Source of the DNA: an uncultured Clostridia bacterium
Lineage (GTDB): Bacteria; Bacillota; Clostridia; Christensenellales; Aristaeellaceae
Assembly (NCBI GenBank): GCA_946543085.1
Contig: CAMNLM010000012.1
Span: 1 to 36,759, forward strand
Direction: 5' to 3'
DNA length: 36,759 bases
Shown: positions 23,852 through 31,237 of the stretch, in pieces
Layout of the letters: every line of letters begins with the position of its first letter
Numbering within the stretch: the stretch's first letter is position 1
The notes under the pieces: model-generated
Seen by the model: only the letters and a program-made list of their open reading frames with translations
The model's database searches: none
Told to the model about the DNA's origin: nothing
Made by a program: the position numbers and the translations under genes

Positions 23852-26248
23852 TCACCACGCGCTCTTTCCCGCCGGGTGTCCCCGCTTTCTCAGCTGCTTC
23901 TGGTAGCAGTCGTCGCACAGCCGGTACGGCCAGTTCCAGCCGAGCCGCCGGTTGCAGTTCGCGCACCGCTTTTCCTGCAGGCGCTGGGTGGACAGGATGT
24001 GGATGATGCCCTGGGAGATCAGATCCTTCCGCCGCTGGATCTCCGCGAGAACCTCGTCCGGCTCCTCCAAAAACAGCCGCGTATAGTTGTAGTACAGATC
24101 GCAGAGGCGGTAATCCGCCTCCAGCCCGTCCAGCATGGCGGTCGAGCAGGCGTCCGGGTCGATCAGCTCCGGGATCGCGGTCAGCACGTCCAGGTGCTCG
24201 TGCCGGCATTCCGCGCGGTACATGGCCCGCCAGCGCTCCAGCAGGTTCGGCTCCGTCTCGTCGAAGGGAATGCAGATGAAGCGGTAGAGCAGCTCCTTGT
24301 CCGTGTTCGGTGTCTCGAGCATGGCGGCGAGGCTCGCCATGCGCTGCGTGGACGCCTTGGTGAAAAAGCCCTTGTCCTGCATGGCGATCCACTGGCGGAT
24401 GATCTCCGTCAGCGGCAGCGGCAGGCCGAGCAGAGACACCGGAAAGCGGATGATCGCCTCGGTCAGCGGCGGCAGGCTCTTCTCGAGCGCCAGAGCGACC
24501 AGCCGCTTGAAGCCGAACGCGTTCACATAGCCCACATCGTAGATGCCGTAGCGCCCGGCGCGTCCCGCGATCTGCTTGAATTCCGCGTCCGTCAGCGTCC
24601 GGGTGATGTCCCCGTCGAATTTCTCGGACTCCAGAAAGACCACGCGCTTGATCGGCAGGTTCATGCCCATGGCGATGGCGTCCGTGGAGACCACGACCTC
24701 GGTGTCCCCCACGCGGAAGCGCTCAGCCTGGTCGCGCCGCACGTCCGGCGGCAGCGCCCCGTAGATCAGCGACACGTGGTACCCGGCCTGCCGCAGCTCG
24801 GCCGCGACCGCGTGCACCTTCGCCTTGGAGAAGACGATCAGCGCGTCGCCCGGGCGGATGGAGGACGGGAAGCTGAAAACGCCCTTCTCCATGAGCAGCG
24901 GCGTCATGCGCTCATGGCGCACGACGCGCATCTCGTCCCCGCATTCCAGGATCATCTGCGTGAGAACGGCCTCCGCGTCCGGGGAGGCGCAGACATGAAT
25001 CTCATCCGCGCACAGGCCGAGGATGGCGTCCGTCCACGCGCCGCCGCGGTCGCGGTCCGCCACCATCTGGCACTCGTCGATCACCGCGATGTCATAGTGC
25101 GCCTTGAGGTCGGCCATCTCCACCGTGGACGACTGGACGCGCGAGAAGGGCACCATGATGCGCTCCTCCCCCGTCACCAGGCTGCACGGAATGCCGTCCA
25201 GGTTCAGCGAGTCGAACTGCTCCGCGGCCAGCAGCCGGAGCGGTCCCAGGTAGATGCCGTGCGCCGCGCTGTGCAGGCGGCTGACGCCGTCGAAGGTCTT
25301 GCCGGAATTGGTCGGCCCCAGGTGGACGACGAAGCGGCGGTGCATGGCCCGCGCCCGCGGATAGAGGTCGCGGTAGTGCTGCGGGATGGCGTTCAGCAGG
25401 GCGGACTGAATCTCCCGCTCCTGCCGCCGCGCCGCGTCCGTCTGGCGCTGGAGACGGCTGATGGAGGCGTTCGCCGCGAGCAGGCGGCGGATGCGCTTGC
25501 GCGGGAAGGCCCGCCTGGCCTCCTCGCAAATGCGGTACTTTGCCCGCTGAATCTCCCTGCGCATCTGCGCCGAAAGCTTTTCGCCGCCGGGCAGCGTCAG
25601 GTTCTGGCAGGCGGCCAGCTCCGGGTACGCGCGGGTAAGCGCCTCCTGCAGGGCCATCGTCAGGCTCTTCGGGAAGAACGCGCGCTCGACCATGTCCTCC
25701 GGGACGCCGCCCTCGAAAGGCCCGTCCAGGAGCGCCGTGAGGACTTTGGCCGGCGCTTCGCCGCGCACCATGCCGGAGAAGTCCTCATGGCGCAGATAGC
25801 GCTCCAGCTGCCGGTCGGCCTGGCTGACAAACTGCGGCTGCTGCTTCTGGAAGAAGCGCTGAGGCGCGCGCTCCTCCAGGCGGCGGATCGCCGAGCGCGC
25901 CTTGCCCAGCGTCACGCGGCTCCGGGAGACCGACCGCAGGAAGGGCAGATCGATCGGATGGCCGTGGCGCAGCTCGCTGAGGATCAGCGGCCGCAGCTGC
26001 TCAAACTCCGCCTTGTGGTAGTCCTGAATCAGCTCGCCGCGCTGGAGCGCCTGATAGACCTTGTCCCGGCGTTTCTGCTGGTAGAGCTGGCGGGCGAAGG
26101 CTTCGCCCTGGAGATAAGCCTCGCGGTCCTCGGGCATCATGCGGCGGAGGTCGGGCTCTGCCTGTTTCTCCGCACGCTGGCGGAGATACTGCTCGCGCTC
26201 GGCGCTGAGCTGCTGCGTATAGGCCTGCAGGGCCTCGGTCTGTTCCAC
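23852..26248 (-). CDS. SUV3-like DExH RNA/DNA helicase
   Basis: This 798-residue helicase resembles SUV3, the RNA helicase of the mitochondrial degradosome. The core reads FVVHLGPTNSGKTFDG (Walker A 311-318), GIYLGPLRLLAAEQ, CSLVTGEERI, VIDECQMVADRDRGGAW (Walker B DECQ at 391-394; SUV3 has DEIQ), VVVSTDAIAMGMNLPIKRVVF and FKQIAGRAGRYG (motif VI). About 300 N-terminal residues are charged and helical with no recognised domain. The C-terminus has CANC and CDDC pairs, probably a zinc ribbon. The start is GTG at 26248 behind a perfect AAGGAGGTGA. It is a single-gene unit with its own promoter. A role in RNA turnover is inference from the eukaryotic family. Confidence 0.85.
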   Translation of the reverse strand: MEQTEALQAYTQQLSAEREQYLRQRAEKQAEPDLRRMMPEDREAYLQGEAFARQLYQQKRRDKVYQALQRGELIQDYHKAEFEQLRPLILSELRHGHPIDLPFLRSVSRSRVTLGKARSAIRRLEERAPQRFFQKQQPQFVSQADRQLERYLRHEDFSGMVRGEAPAKVLTALLDGPFEGGVPEDMVERAFFPKSLTMALQEALTRAYPELAACQNLTLPGGEKLSAQMRREIQRAKYRICEEARRAFPRKRIRRLLAANASISRLQRQTDAARRQEREIQSALLNAIPQHYRDLYPRARAMHRRFVVHLGPTNSGKTFDGVSRLHSAAHGIYLGPLRLLAAEQFDSLNLDGIPCSLVTGEERIMVPFSRVQSSTVEMADLKAHYDIAVIDECQMVADRDRGGAWTDAILGLCADEIHVCASPDAEAVLTQMILECGDEMRVVRHERMTPLLMEKGVFSFPSSIRPGDALIVFSKAKVHAVAAELRQAGYHVSLIYGALPPDVRRDQAERFRVGDTEVVVSTDAIAMGMNLPIKRVVFLESEKFDGDITRTLTDAEFKQIAGRAGRYGIYDVGYVNAFGFKRLVALALEKSLPPLTEAIIRFPVSLLGLPLPLTEIIRQWIAMQDKGFFTKASTQRMASLAAMLETPNTDKELLYRFICIPFDETEPNLLERWRAMYRAECRHEHLDVLTAIPELIDPDACSTAMLDGLEADYRLCDLYYNYTRLFLEEPDEVLAEIQRRKDLISQGIIHILSTQRLQEKRCANCNRRLGWNWPYRLCDDCYQKQLRKRGHPAGKSAW

Positions 26249-26271
26249 GGGCTCACCTCCTTCCCGCCTTC

Positions 26272-26300
26272 ACTATAGCAGAAAACGGATGAAAACACAA
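26272..26300 (-). promoter_or_regulatory. Promoter of the SUV3-like helicase gene
   Basis: On the minus strand TTGTGT (26300-26295) and TATAGT (26277-26272) are separated by 17 bases. The -10 is extended (TGC before TATAGT), the same form as at 5796 and 12653. Confidence 0.7.
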
Positions 26301-26427
26301 TCATGTGCCGGGGAGGCGCGCCGGATGGAAAAACCCGACAGGCAGCATTCCGGTCACGCAGGAAATACCGATCTTTTGCAGAATAGAAGGAATCATCGCT
26401 TCTCTGCACGCCTGTCTTCGCAGGCCA

Positions 26428-26447
26428 TCGGGGACGCGCATCCCCGA
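26428..26447 (+). promoter_or_regulatory. Leader hairpin before the FNT channel gene
   Basis: TCGGGGA-CGCGCA-TCCCCGA forms a perfect 7-base stem ending 11 bases before the CGGAGG ribosome binding site. It could affect translation or act as an operator. No convincing promoter was found upstream. Confidence 0.35.
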
Positions 26448-26471
26448 ATCTTTCCCTCGGAGGTCTGATCC

Positions 26472-27092
26472 ATGAAACATCTCAGGACATTCGTCAGCGG
26501 TATGCTCGCCGGCATCAGCATCGCGCTGGGCGGCACGGTCTTCCTCTCCCTGGAAAACAAGGTGCTCGGCGCGCTCTTCTTCACGGTGGGGCTTTTCGCG
26601 GTGTGCACCTTCGGATTCCATCTCTACACCGGCAAAGTCTGCTACGTCTTTGACAACGGCCGCGACTACGCCATCGCCCTGCCGGTCATCTGGCTGGGCA
26701 ACCTGGCCGGTTCCTGGCTCACCGCGGCGGTGGAGAGCGTGACGCGCTTTGGCCCGGCCCTCGCGGAGCGCGCGCAGACCGTCAGCGCCGCCAAGCTGGG
26801 CGACAGCCCCCTCAGCCTGTTCGTGCTGGCCGTGATGTGCGACCTGCTGATCTATGTGGCGGTGGAAGGCTACAGGAACAATCCCCATGAGCTGGGCAAG
26901 TATCTCTCGATCTTCTTCGGGGTGACGGTGTTCATCCTGTGCGGATTCGAGCACTGCGTGGCGAATATGTATTATTTCTCCATGGCGAATGCGTGGAGCC
27001 TGAGGACGCTGGGGCTGCTGCTGGTGATGACCGCGGGAAACAGCGTCGGCGGGATGCTGATTCCTCTCCTGCGAAAAGCCGCGAAGCCGTAA
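26472..27092 (+). CDS. Formate/nitrite transporter (FNT) family channel, short form
   Basis: The 206-residue membrane protein has about six transmembrane segments. FNT signatures are visible: the loop YTGKVCYVF (family TGN/TGK region), the WLGNLAGSWLTA segment, and GFEHCVANMYYFS, which matches the family GFEHSIANMY filter block. Classical FocA/NirC proteins have about 260-290 residues; this one lacks the long N- and C-terminal extensions. Channels of this family carry formate, nitrite or hydrosulfide. Its position next to fdhD and molybdenum genes suggests formate, but it is on the opposite strand and the link is inference. GGAGG precedes the ATG by eight bases. Confidence 0.85.
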   Translation: MKHLRTFVSGMLAGISIALGGTVFLSLENKVLGALFFTVGLFAVCTFGFHLYTGKVCYVFDNGRDYAIALPVIWLGNLAGSWLTAAVESVTRFGPALAERAQTVSAAKLGDSPLSLFVLAVMCDLLIYVAVEGYRNNPHELGKYLSIFFGVTVFILCGFEHCVANMYYFSMANAWSLRTLGLLLVMTAGNSVGGMLIPLLRKAAKP

Positions 27093-27190
27093 GGGCGGCG
27101 CAGGCGGTAACGGGAACCATCGCTCTCCCACGCAAAGGTTGTCCCTGAAAAGGGGCTTGAACGTATCTATCCCGAAAAAACGAAAAGGCA

Positions 27191-27239
27191 AAAAGCGCAG
27201 ACAGAGCGCCTGCATGCGGGCTGTCCTGTCTGCGCTTTT
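27191..27239. terminator. Bidirectional terminator between FNT gene and the Mo/W operon
   Basis: AAAAGCGCAGACAG (27191-27204) and CTGTCTGCGCTTTT (27226-27239) are perfect 14-base complements flanked by A and T runs. It lies between two convergent genes and can end both transcripts. Confidence 0.85.
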
Positions 27240-27265
27240 GGTGTGCCGTCCGAAATGAGCGGCGC

Positions 27266-27769
27266 TCAGTTCCCGGTCACGTCGATCACCGAGAGATACC
27301 GCACGTTGCGGCGGCTGTTGGGATCGCCGAACACGACGAGCTGCGCGCCGTTCGTGCCCGCGTCGATGCCCTCCACGGCCTTGCCGTCGATCTCAACCGC
27401 GACGTAAACGCGCTTGTCCTCCCGGATCTCATCGCCGGTGAGTTCCGCCGTGTACTGATCCGCGGAGGACGCGGTCACGGCCGTCACCTTCGCGGCGTCC
27501 AGGCCGTTCTTCGTCAGCAGCGCTTTCAGCTCCACGCCGCGGTAGGCATGCGTCGAGCGGTCGCCCTTGCCGTTGACGGTCTCACCCTCAAAGGCGGCTT
27601 GGTTCAGGTCCTTCAGCGTCACGGTGACGCCCTTGCCGTTCAGGTTCAGCGTGATGGCGCCGGCCTTCTCCCCCGCCATCTGGGTGGAACGGATATACAG
27701 TCCTACGCCCACGGTGATGACGAGGAGCAGGCAGACGGCGGCGATGATCCAACGGGTTTGCTTTTTCAT
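27266..27769 (-). CDS. Membrane-anchored protein with molybdopterin-oxidoreductase-like domain
   Basis: The 167-residue product has one N-terminal membrane anchor (about 7-27) and an extracytoplasmic beta-rich domain. The segment YRGVELKALLTKNGLDAAKVTAVTASS followed by ADQYTAELTGDEI resembles the small Oxidored_molyb (sulfite-oxidase-type) domain, in short form. The Cys that ligates molybdenum in sulfite oxidases is not seen, so catalysis with Moco is doubtful; binding or a purely structural role is possible. The start overlaps the stop of the preceding ECF-like gene by four bases (ATGA), so the two are coupled. It is the last gene before the terminator at 27191. The family call is moderate. 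Confidence 0.65.
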   Translation of the reverse strand: MKKQTRWIIAAVCLLLVITVGVGLYIRSTQMAGEKAGAITLNLNGKGVTVTLKDLNQAAFEGETVNGKGDRSTHAYRGVELKALLTKNGLDAAKVTAVTASSADQYTAELTGDEIREDKRVYVAVEIDGKAVEGIDAGTNGAQLVVFGDPNSRRNVRYLSVIDVTGN

Positions 27770-28308
27770 GTTCTTGTCCTTTCTTCTGCTGGGAGTATTT
27801 TTTGAACGCGCGCGTAGAGCAGCTGCGCGCAGAGCCCGCCGACGACGCCGGAGCAGGCGGCCAGCAGCAGCCACAGCAGCAGGGCGATCCCCGCCAGATG
27901 AAAGACCAGCGCGTCGCTGAGGGCGGCGCTGGCGAGGCAGGAGAGCACCGATACGCACAGGAAATAGGGGAGATCCCGGCGCTTCATCAGCAGGGCTGAG
28001 CAGTCGATGATGAGGCCCGGGAGCGTGTAGGTCAGGACGGCGAACACGCCCTGATAGCCCGAAAAGCCGAGCGCCAGGGCCAGCAGCGACTGCAGGAAGC
28101 CCATCAGCGTCGCGGAGCCGAACACCGGCGCCGCCTCCCGGCCAATGAGAAGAAAGGCAAGAGAAAAGCCCACCGCCGCGCTGCCGCCCGGAATACGGAA
28201 AAAGTCCGTCAGCACATTGGTCACGGGCGAAATGATGCGCTTGATCAGAAGGCCGAGTACCACGCAGAAGGCCATAAGGACCAGCTGCCTGGTCGTGAGT
28301 CTTTTCAT
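27766..28308 (-). CDS. ECF-transporter S-component-like membrane protein
   Basis: This 180-residue hydrophobic protein has about five or six membrane helices, beginning MKRLTTRQLVLMAFCVVLGLLIKRI, with the pattern of small ECF-type substrate-binding (S) subunits, including a FRIPGGSAAVGFSLAFLLIG segment. The substrate is unknown. It is translated from a leader (28315-28438) resembling a Moco riboswitch whose closing stem contains its ribosome binding site, and it is coupled to a molybdopterin-domain-like gene. That suggests a substrate tied to molybdenum, tungsten or the pterin, which is inference. ECF energising subunits are not in the window. Confidence 0.65.
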   Translation of the reverse strand: MKRLTTRQLVLMAFCVVLGLLIKRIISPVTNVLTDFFRIPGGSAAVGFSLAFLLIGREAAPVFGSATLMGFLQSLLALALGFSGYQGVFAVLTYTLPGLIIDCSALLMKRRDLPYFLCVSVLSCLASAALSDALVFHLAGIALLLWLLLAACSGVVGGLCAQLLYARVQKILPAEERTRT

Positions 28309-28314
28309 GCTCCT

Positions 28315-28438
28315 GTCTCCTTCTCATATCGGAAAGTCACGCCGTTTCCGGCCTGGCTCTTGCGGGCGGACGGCCCGCGCGGTCCGCCGCTCCTGGCGCT
28401 TTCGGGAGAAGGCGCTGTAGATCGGCGGACTCGGAAAC
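28315..28438 (-). promoter_or_regulatory. Moco-riboswitch-like leader of the ECF gene, closing stem includes the RBS
   Basis: Read on the minus strand, the 124-base element opens GUUUCCGAGUC and closes GAAGGAGAC. GUUUCC (28438-28433) pairs with GGAGAC (28320-28315), one pair being G-U. That 3' strand contains the GGAG ribosome binding site, eight bases before the ATG at 28308. Inside are stems GUCCGCCG/CGGCGGAC and GCGGGC/GCCCGC, and then GCCAGG, CCGGAAACGG and a GGAAA/UUUCC hairpin with loop CGGCGUGAC. The same order of blocks occurs in the leader at 34163-34250. Ligand-dependent closing of the stem would hide the RBS. Likeness to the Moco RNA motif is from memory and needs a covariance-model test. 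Confidence 0.6.
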
Positions 28439-28453
28439 TTCATGGAATGCTTT

Positions 28454-29143
28454 TCATTTGTTGCCGAGGATCCAGCGGAGGAGCTCCGCTTCCTGCTCGG
28501 GGGTCAGCTCGCGGGGCTTGCCGTCCAGCGTGACGCGGACGACTGACTTCCGGGCTGGCTTGGCGTGGCCCTTGCAGCCCGTCTCGCAGTAGGCGCGGCT
28601 GATCGCCAGGTCTTCGCCGTGCAGGGACTCGTCCAGGGCCTGCAGATCCTGCACGTCGGGCACGCGCTCGATCAGCAGATCCGCCAGAGCCCGGATGTCC
28701 CGCGCATAGTGCAGCACGGGGAGGCCGTCCAGGGACGTCTGCGCGTCCGCGATGCGGCCGGACACCGCGAGGGTCAGGCTGTTCACCCGCTCCCGCGCGT
28801 CCTCTGCGCGGTGCGCCGCCACGATGCGCGGCGCCGGCAGCTCGTAGTCGCCCTCGCAGATCACCCAGTCGCAGCCGACGTAGGGCGCGAAGATTTCCGA
28901 GGGCTTCAGCTTTCGCCGATAGATCACGGCGGTCTCGGTCTCCGCGCGGGCGGTCACCAGCACCGCGCCGGCCTTCATGTGGCGGTCGGTGTTGCTGCCC
29001 GATTTGTCCATGTGAAAGGCGGGACAGAAGACGCTCTTCACGCTGCCCACGGTCAGGCCCCGGGCGGTCATCTCCCGGATCAGGGCTTCCGCGACCGTGG
29101 TCTTGCCCGAGCCCCGGATGCCCACAATCGTCACAGCCTTCAA
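28454..29143 (-). CDS. mobB: MobB-like molybdopterin-guanine-dinucleotide biosynthesis protein
   Basis: The 229-residue P-loop GTPase family protein assists attachment of a nucleotide to molybdopterin or cofactor delivery. Walker A is VGIRGSGKTT (about 7-16), followed by the MobB-type block FHMDKSGSNTDRHMKAGA (family DKPGKDTWRHRKAGA) and VICEGDYELPAPRI. The C-terminal third extends beyond E. coli MobB and has an AYCETGCKGHAKP segment that might bind metal. The ATG overlaps the fdhD stop by four bases. mobA is not in the window. Aldehyde-oxidoreductase-type enzymes use a bis-pterin cofactor without nucleotide, so this protein may have a different role here. Confidence 0.82.
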   Translation of the reverse strand: MKAVTIVGIRGSGKTTVAEALIREMTARGLTVGSVKSVFCPAFHMDKSGSNTDRHMKAGAVLVTARAETETAVIYRRKLKPSEIFAPYVGCDWVICEGDYELPAPRIVAAHRAEDARERVNSLTLAVSGRIADAQTSLDGLPVLHYARDIRALADLLIERVPDVQDLQALDESLHGEDLAISRAYCETGCKGHAKPARKSVVRVTLDGKPRELTPEQEAELLRWILGNK

Positions 29144-29793
29144 CCGGCTTCACCGCCTTCTCCAAATCTTTTCGCGCCGAAAAAGCGCACGGCCTTCCCG
29201 GCCTGAACCACCGCAATGTTCCACGCGGCCGCGTAGCGGTCCGCGAGGTCGCCGACCTGCTTGCGCGTACACACGACGGGAATGCCCGCCGCCGCGGCTT
29301 TCGCCAGGATCTCGATGCTCAGCCGGCCCGACGTGCAGAAGACCGCCTGACTGAGTGGCCAGCCCGCGCGCGCGGCCCTGCCGATGGCCTTGTCCAGGGC
29401 ATTGTGCCGTCCGATATCCCGGCTGACAGCAATTTCGCCGCGGACAGCGATCAGAGCGGCGTGCTGGCCGCTGCGCTTGTCCGTGGCCGTGAGCGCCTCC
29501 GAGAGGCGCAGCACCTCCTCCGCGGCGCAGGGCAGCGGGGCTTCGCAGGGCCGGATGAGCGCCAGACGTCGGCAGAGATCGGTGCGGGCCGCGGCGCTGA
29601 CGTCCGCGCTGACCTGCCAGACCTCCCCCACGCGTTCGATGCCGCGGATGGAGGCCGGGCCGGGCACGGTCATGCCGGTCAGCAGGTAGCCGGTCACCAG
29701 CTCCTTCTCCTCGCCGGGGGAGCAGAGCATGGAAGCCTGTTCCACGCCGTTGAGCGCCCAGCGCAGGATGTATTCCTGCATCATGCCGTCCAT
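29140..29793 (-). CDS. fdhD: FdhD-like sulfurtransferase for molybdo/tungsto-enzymes, CxxC missing
   Basis: FdhD in E. coli passes sulfur from IscS to the Moco of formate dehydrogenase. This 217-residue version has the family blocks ELVTGYLLTG, SGQHAALIA, the signature DIGRHNALDKAIG (about 126-138), TSGRLSIEILAKAAAAGIPVV and a C-terminal ALA-like region. E. coli FdhD has about 277 residues and uses a CxxC loop; here that region reads ARTDLCRRL with a single Cys74, so sulfur transfer may be altered or absent. GGGAGGAG precedes the ATG. It sits four bases after the NTPase gene and overlaps mobB. Confidence 0.82.
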   Translation of the reverse strand: MDGMMQEYILRWALNGVEQASMLCSPGEEKELVTGYLLTGMTVPGPASIRGIERVGEVWQVSADVSAAARTDLCRRLALIRPCEAPLPCAAEEVLRLSEALTATDKRSGQHAALIAVRGEIAVSRDIGRHNALDKAIGRAARAGWPLSQAVFCTSGRLSIEILAKAAAAGIPVVCTRKQVGDLADRYAAAWNIAVVQAGKAVRFFGAKRFGEGGEAG

Positions 29794-29797
29794 CCGT

Positions 29798-30307
29798 TCA
29801 CTCCTCCCGCAGCAGGGCCATGATTTCGTTCACCAGTTCATCCCGGTTCTCCACCGTCACCGTCAGCACGCGCACGCGCGGATGGTTCCTGATGAAGTCA
29901 TGCCAGGGCTGATCCCGGCGCAGCACGCCGAGGACGGGGATATCCCCGTTCAGGCAGCGCGCGATTTCCCGCTGAAAAGCCCCGGCGTTCTTCTCCAGAT
30001 GGCCGCATTCGTCCATCAGGATCAGCGCTTCGGGGTGTTTCTGCGCCTCGCGGAGCAGCCGAACGCCCAGCGTATCGAACTGCTCCGTCAGCGCGTGCAT
30101 TTTTCCGTTCAGAGGCTCCGCCACCATGTGTTCCCTGTCCAGGAGATCAGGCCGGTCCGGCGGCACCATGTAGAGCGCGGACGCGCCGTGCTCCGGCGTG
30201 AGGAAGCGGGTGAGGAAGCCCACGCAGGGCTTCCCCGTCGCCTCTGCCGCCCGGCTGACGGCCCAGCTCTTGCCGACCTGCCGGTCCCCGGTCAGAAACA
30301 CATGCAT
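29798..30307 (-). CDS. THEP1-like NTPase in the Mo/W cluster
   Basis: This 169-residue P-loop protein resembles the nucleoside-triphosphatase family of Aquifex THEP1 (DUF265). Walker A is GDRQVGKS (7-14) and Walker B is LILMDECGHLE (about 95-105). An Arg/Asp-rich C-terminus follows. Such NTPases are found in clusters for molybdenum or tungsten cofactor enzymes, but their function there is unknown. It follows the YdhW-position gene by 18 bases and precedes fdhD by four, so it is in the operon. Confidence 0.78.
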   Translation of the reverse strand: MHVFLTGDRQVGKSWAVSRAAEATGKPCVGFLTRFLTPEHGASALYMVPPDRPDLLDREHMVAEPLNGKMHALTEQFDTLGVRLLREAQKHPEALILMDECGHLEKNAGAFQREIARCLNGDIPVLGVLRRDQPWHDFIRNHPRVRVLTVTVENRDELVNEIMALLREE

Positions 30308-30325
30308 GCGGTATCCTCCAGTGTG

Positions 30326-31147
30326 TCAGGAATTCTCCTCGTCCTCGGCGAAGGAAGCCAGGGAACGGGCGTAGCGGTCCGACATGACCTTCTCGGAGAA
30401 GAGGTAGGTCACGCCCTTGCCGCTCACAAAGGTCTTGATGTCCGCGTACTTCTCATCCTTCGGCAGCTTGCTCAGCGCCTGCTCCATCTGCACCTTCGTC
30501 AGGTAGTAGGGATGGCGGGTGAAGTAGTCCACGGGCGTCGGGGACGGATAGGTCTTGCAGTTCCAGCGGACCATTTCCGCGATGGTGCGCAGGACGTCCT
30601 TGTCCGCGATCAGCATGGCGATCATCGCGTAGTTCGCGGTCATCAGCTCGGTGTCGTAGTAGTAGACATCCTTCTCGCCCTGGATTTTCGCGATGCGCTT
30701 GCAGGTCTCATCCGCCTCCATGGCCTCGAGCATTTCGTCCGCGTTCTCAATCTCCTTCTGCAGGAGCTTTTTGGGCGTCAGCTCAGCGGTCTCGGTGCGC
30801 CTGGTGATGTAGCCAGCCAGCACCTGCGTCGGGGTCGGGGGCGCCTCCTCGGGCGCTTCCTCCTCCTCGGGGAAGGGCGGGAAGGGATCTTCCACATCGG
30901 GCAGGGACTCCATGTACTCGAACATGTCCTGCTTCTCTTCCGCGGGGGCATCCGTCCTGGCAGCGGCGTCACCGTTCATGACGCTGTCCGCCAGTGCGGC
31001 CGCCTCTTCCTTTTCGCGGTATTTCGGGTTGCTGTCCTCCTGATGAATTGCGGGATCCAGAGCGTCGCTGAACTCTCCTGGGATCTCGCTGGGTTTCATG
31101 GTTTCTTCCTTTGCAAATCCGGGCTTGCGCCGTCCAAACAGTGCCAT
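30326..31147 (-). CDS. Protein of unknown function in the YdhW position
   Basis: The 273-residue product has an acidic, Pro/Glu-rich, probably disordered N-terminal part (about 1-120, including PEEEEAPEEAPP) and a compact C-terminal part (about 125-270) with DVYYYDTELMTANYAMIAML and VDYFTRHPYYLTKVQMEQAL. The E. coli operon runs ydhY (ferredoxin), ydhV (AOR-type), ydhW; the same order here points to a YdhW-like partner or chaperone of the oxidoreductase, by synteny only. It has no signal peptide. AAAGGAGGAA precedes the ATG. A terminator between it and the oxidoreductase gene should lower its expression. Confidence 0.65.
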   Translation of the reverse strand: MALFGRRKPGFAKEETMKPSEIPGEFSDALDPAIHQEDSNPKYREKEEAAALADSVMNGDAAARTDAPAEEKQDMFEYMESLPDVEDPFPPFPEEEEAPEEAPPTPTQVLAGYITRRTETAELTPKKLLQKEIENADEMLEAMEADETCKRIAKIQGEKDVYYYDTELMTANYAMIAMLIADKDVLRTIAEMVRWNCKTYPSPTPVDYFTRHPYYLTKVQMEQALSKLPKDEKYADIKTFVSGKGVTYLFSEKVMSDRYARSLASFAEDEENS

Positions 31148-31183
31148 GTCAGTTCCTCCTTTAACCAGAATAGGGTTCTATGG

Positions 31184-31218
31184 AAAAACGGGAGACAGCC
31201 GCTTGGCTGCCTCCCGTC
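31184..31218 (-). terminator. Internal terminator between the oxidoreductase and downstream maturation genes
   Basis: On the minus strand ACGGGAGGCAGCC-AAGC-GGCTGTCTCCCG is followed by five T. It begins 20 bases after the oxidoreductase stop and before the next gene's start. Partial read-through would give much oxidoreductase and little maturation protein. Confidence 0.8.
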
Positions 31219-31237
31219 TTTCGTCGTTGTTTGCTTT

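Noticed and set aside
28341-28352. GCCG-GAAA-CGGC (minus strand) as an independent tetraloop hairpin.
   Set aside because: It competes with the GGAAA/UUUCC hairpin that is supported by the covarying copy in the other leader, so the latter is preferred.
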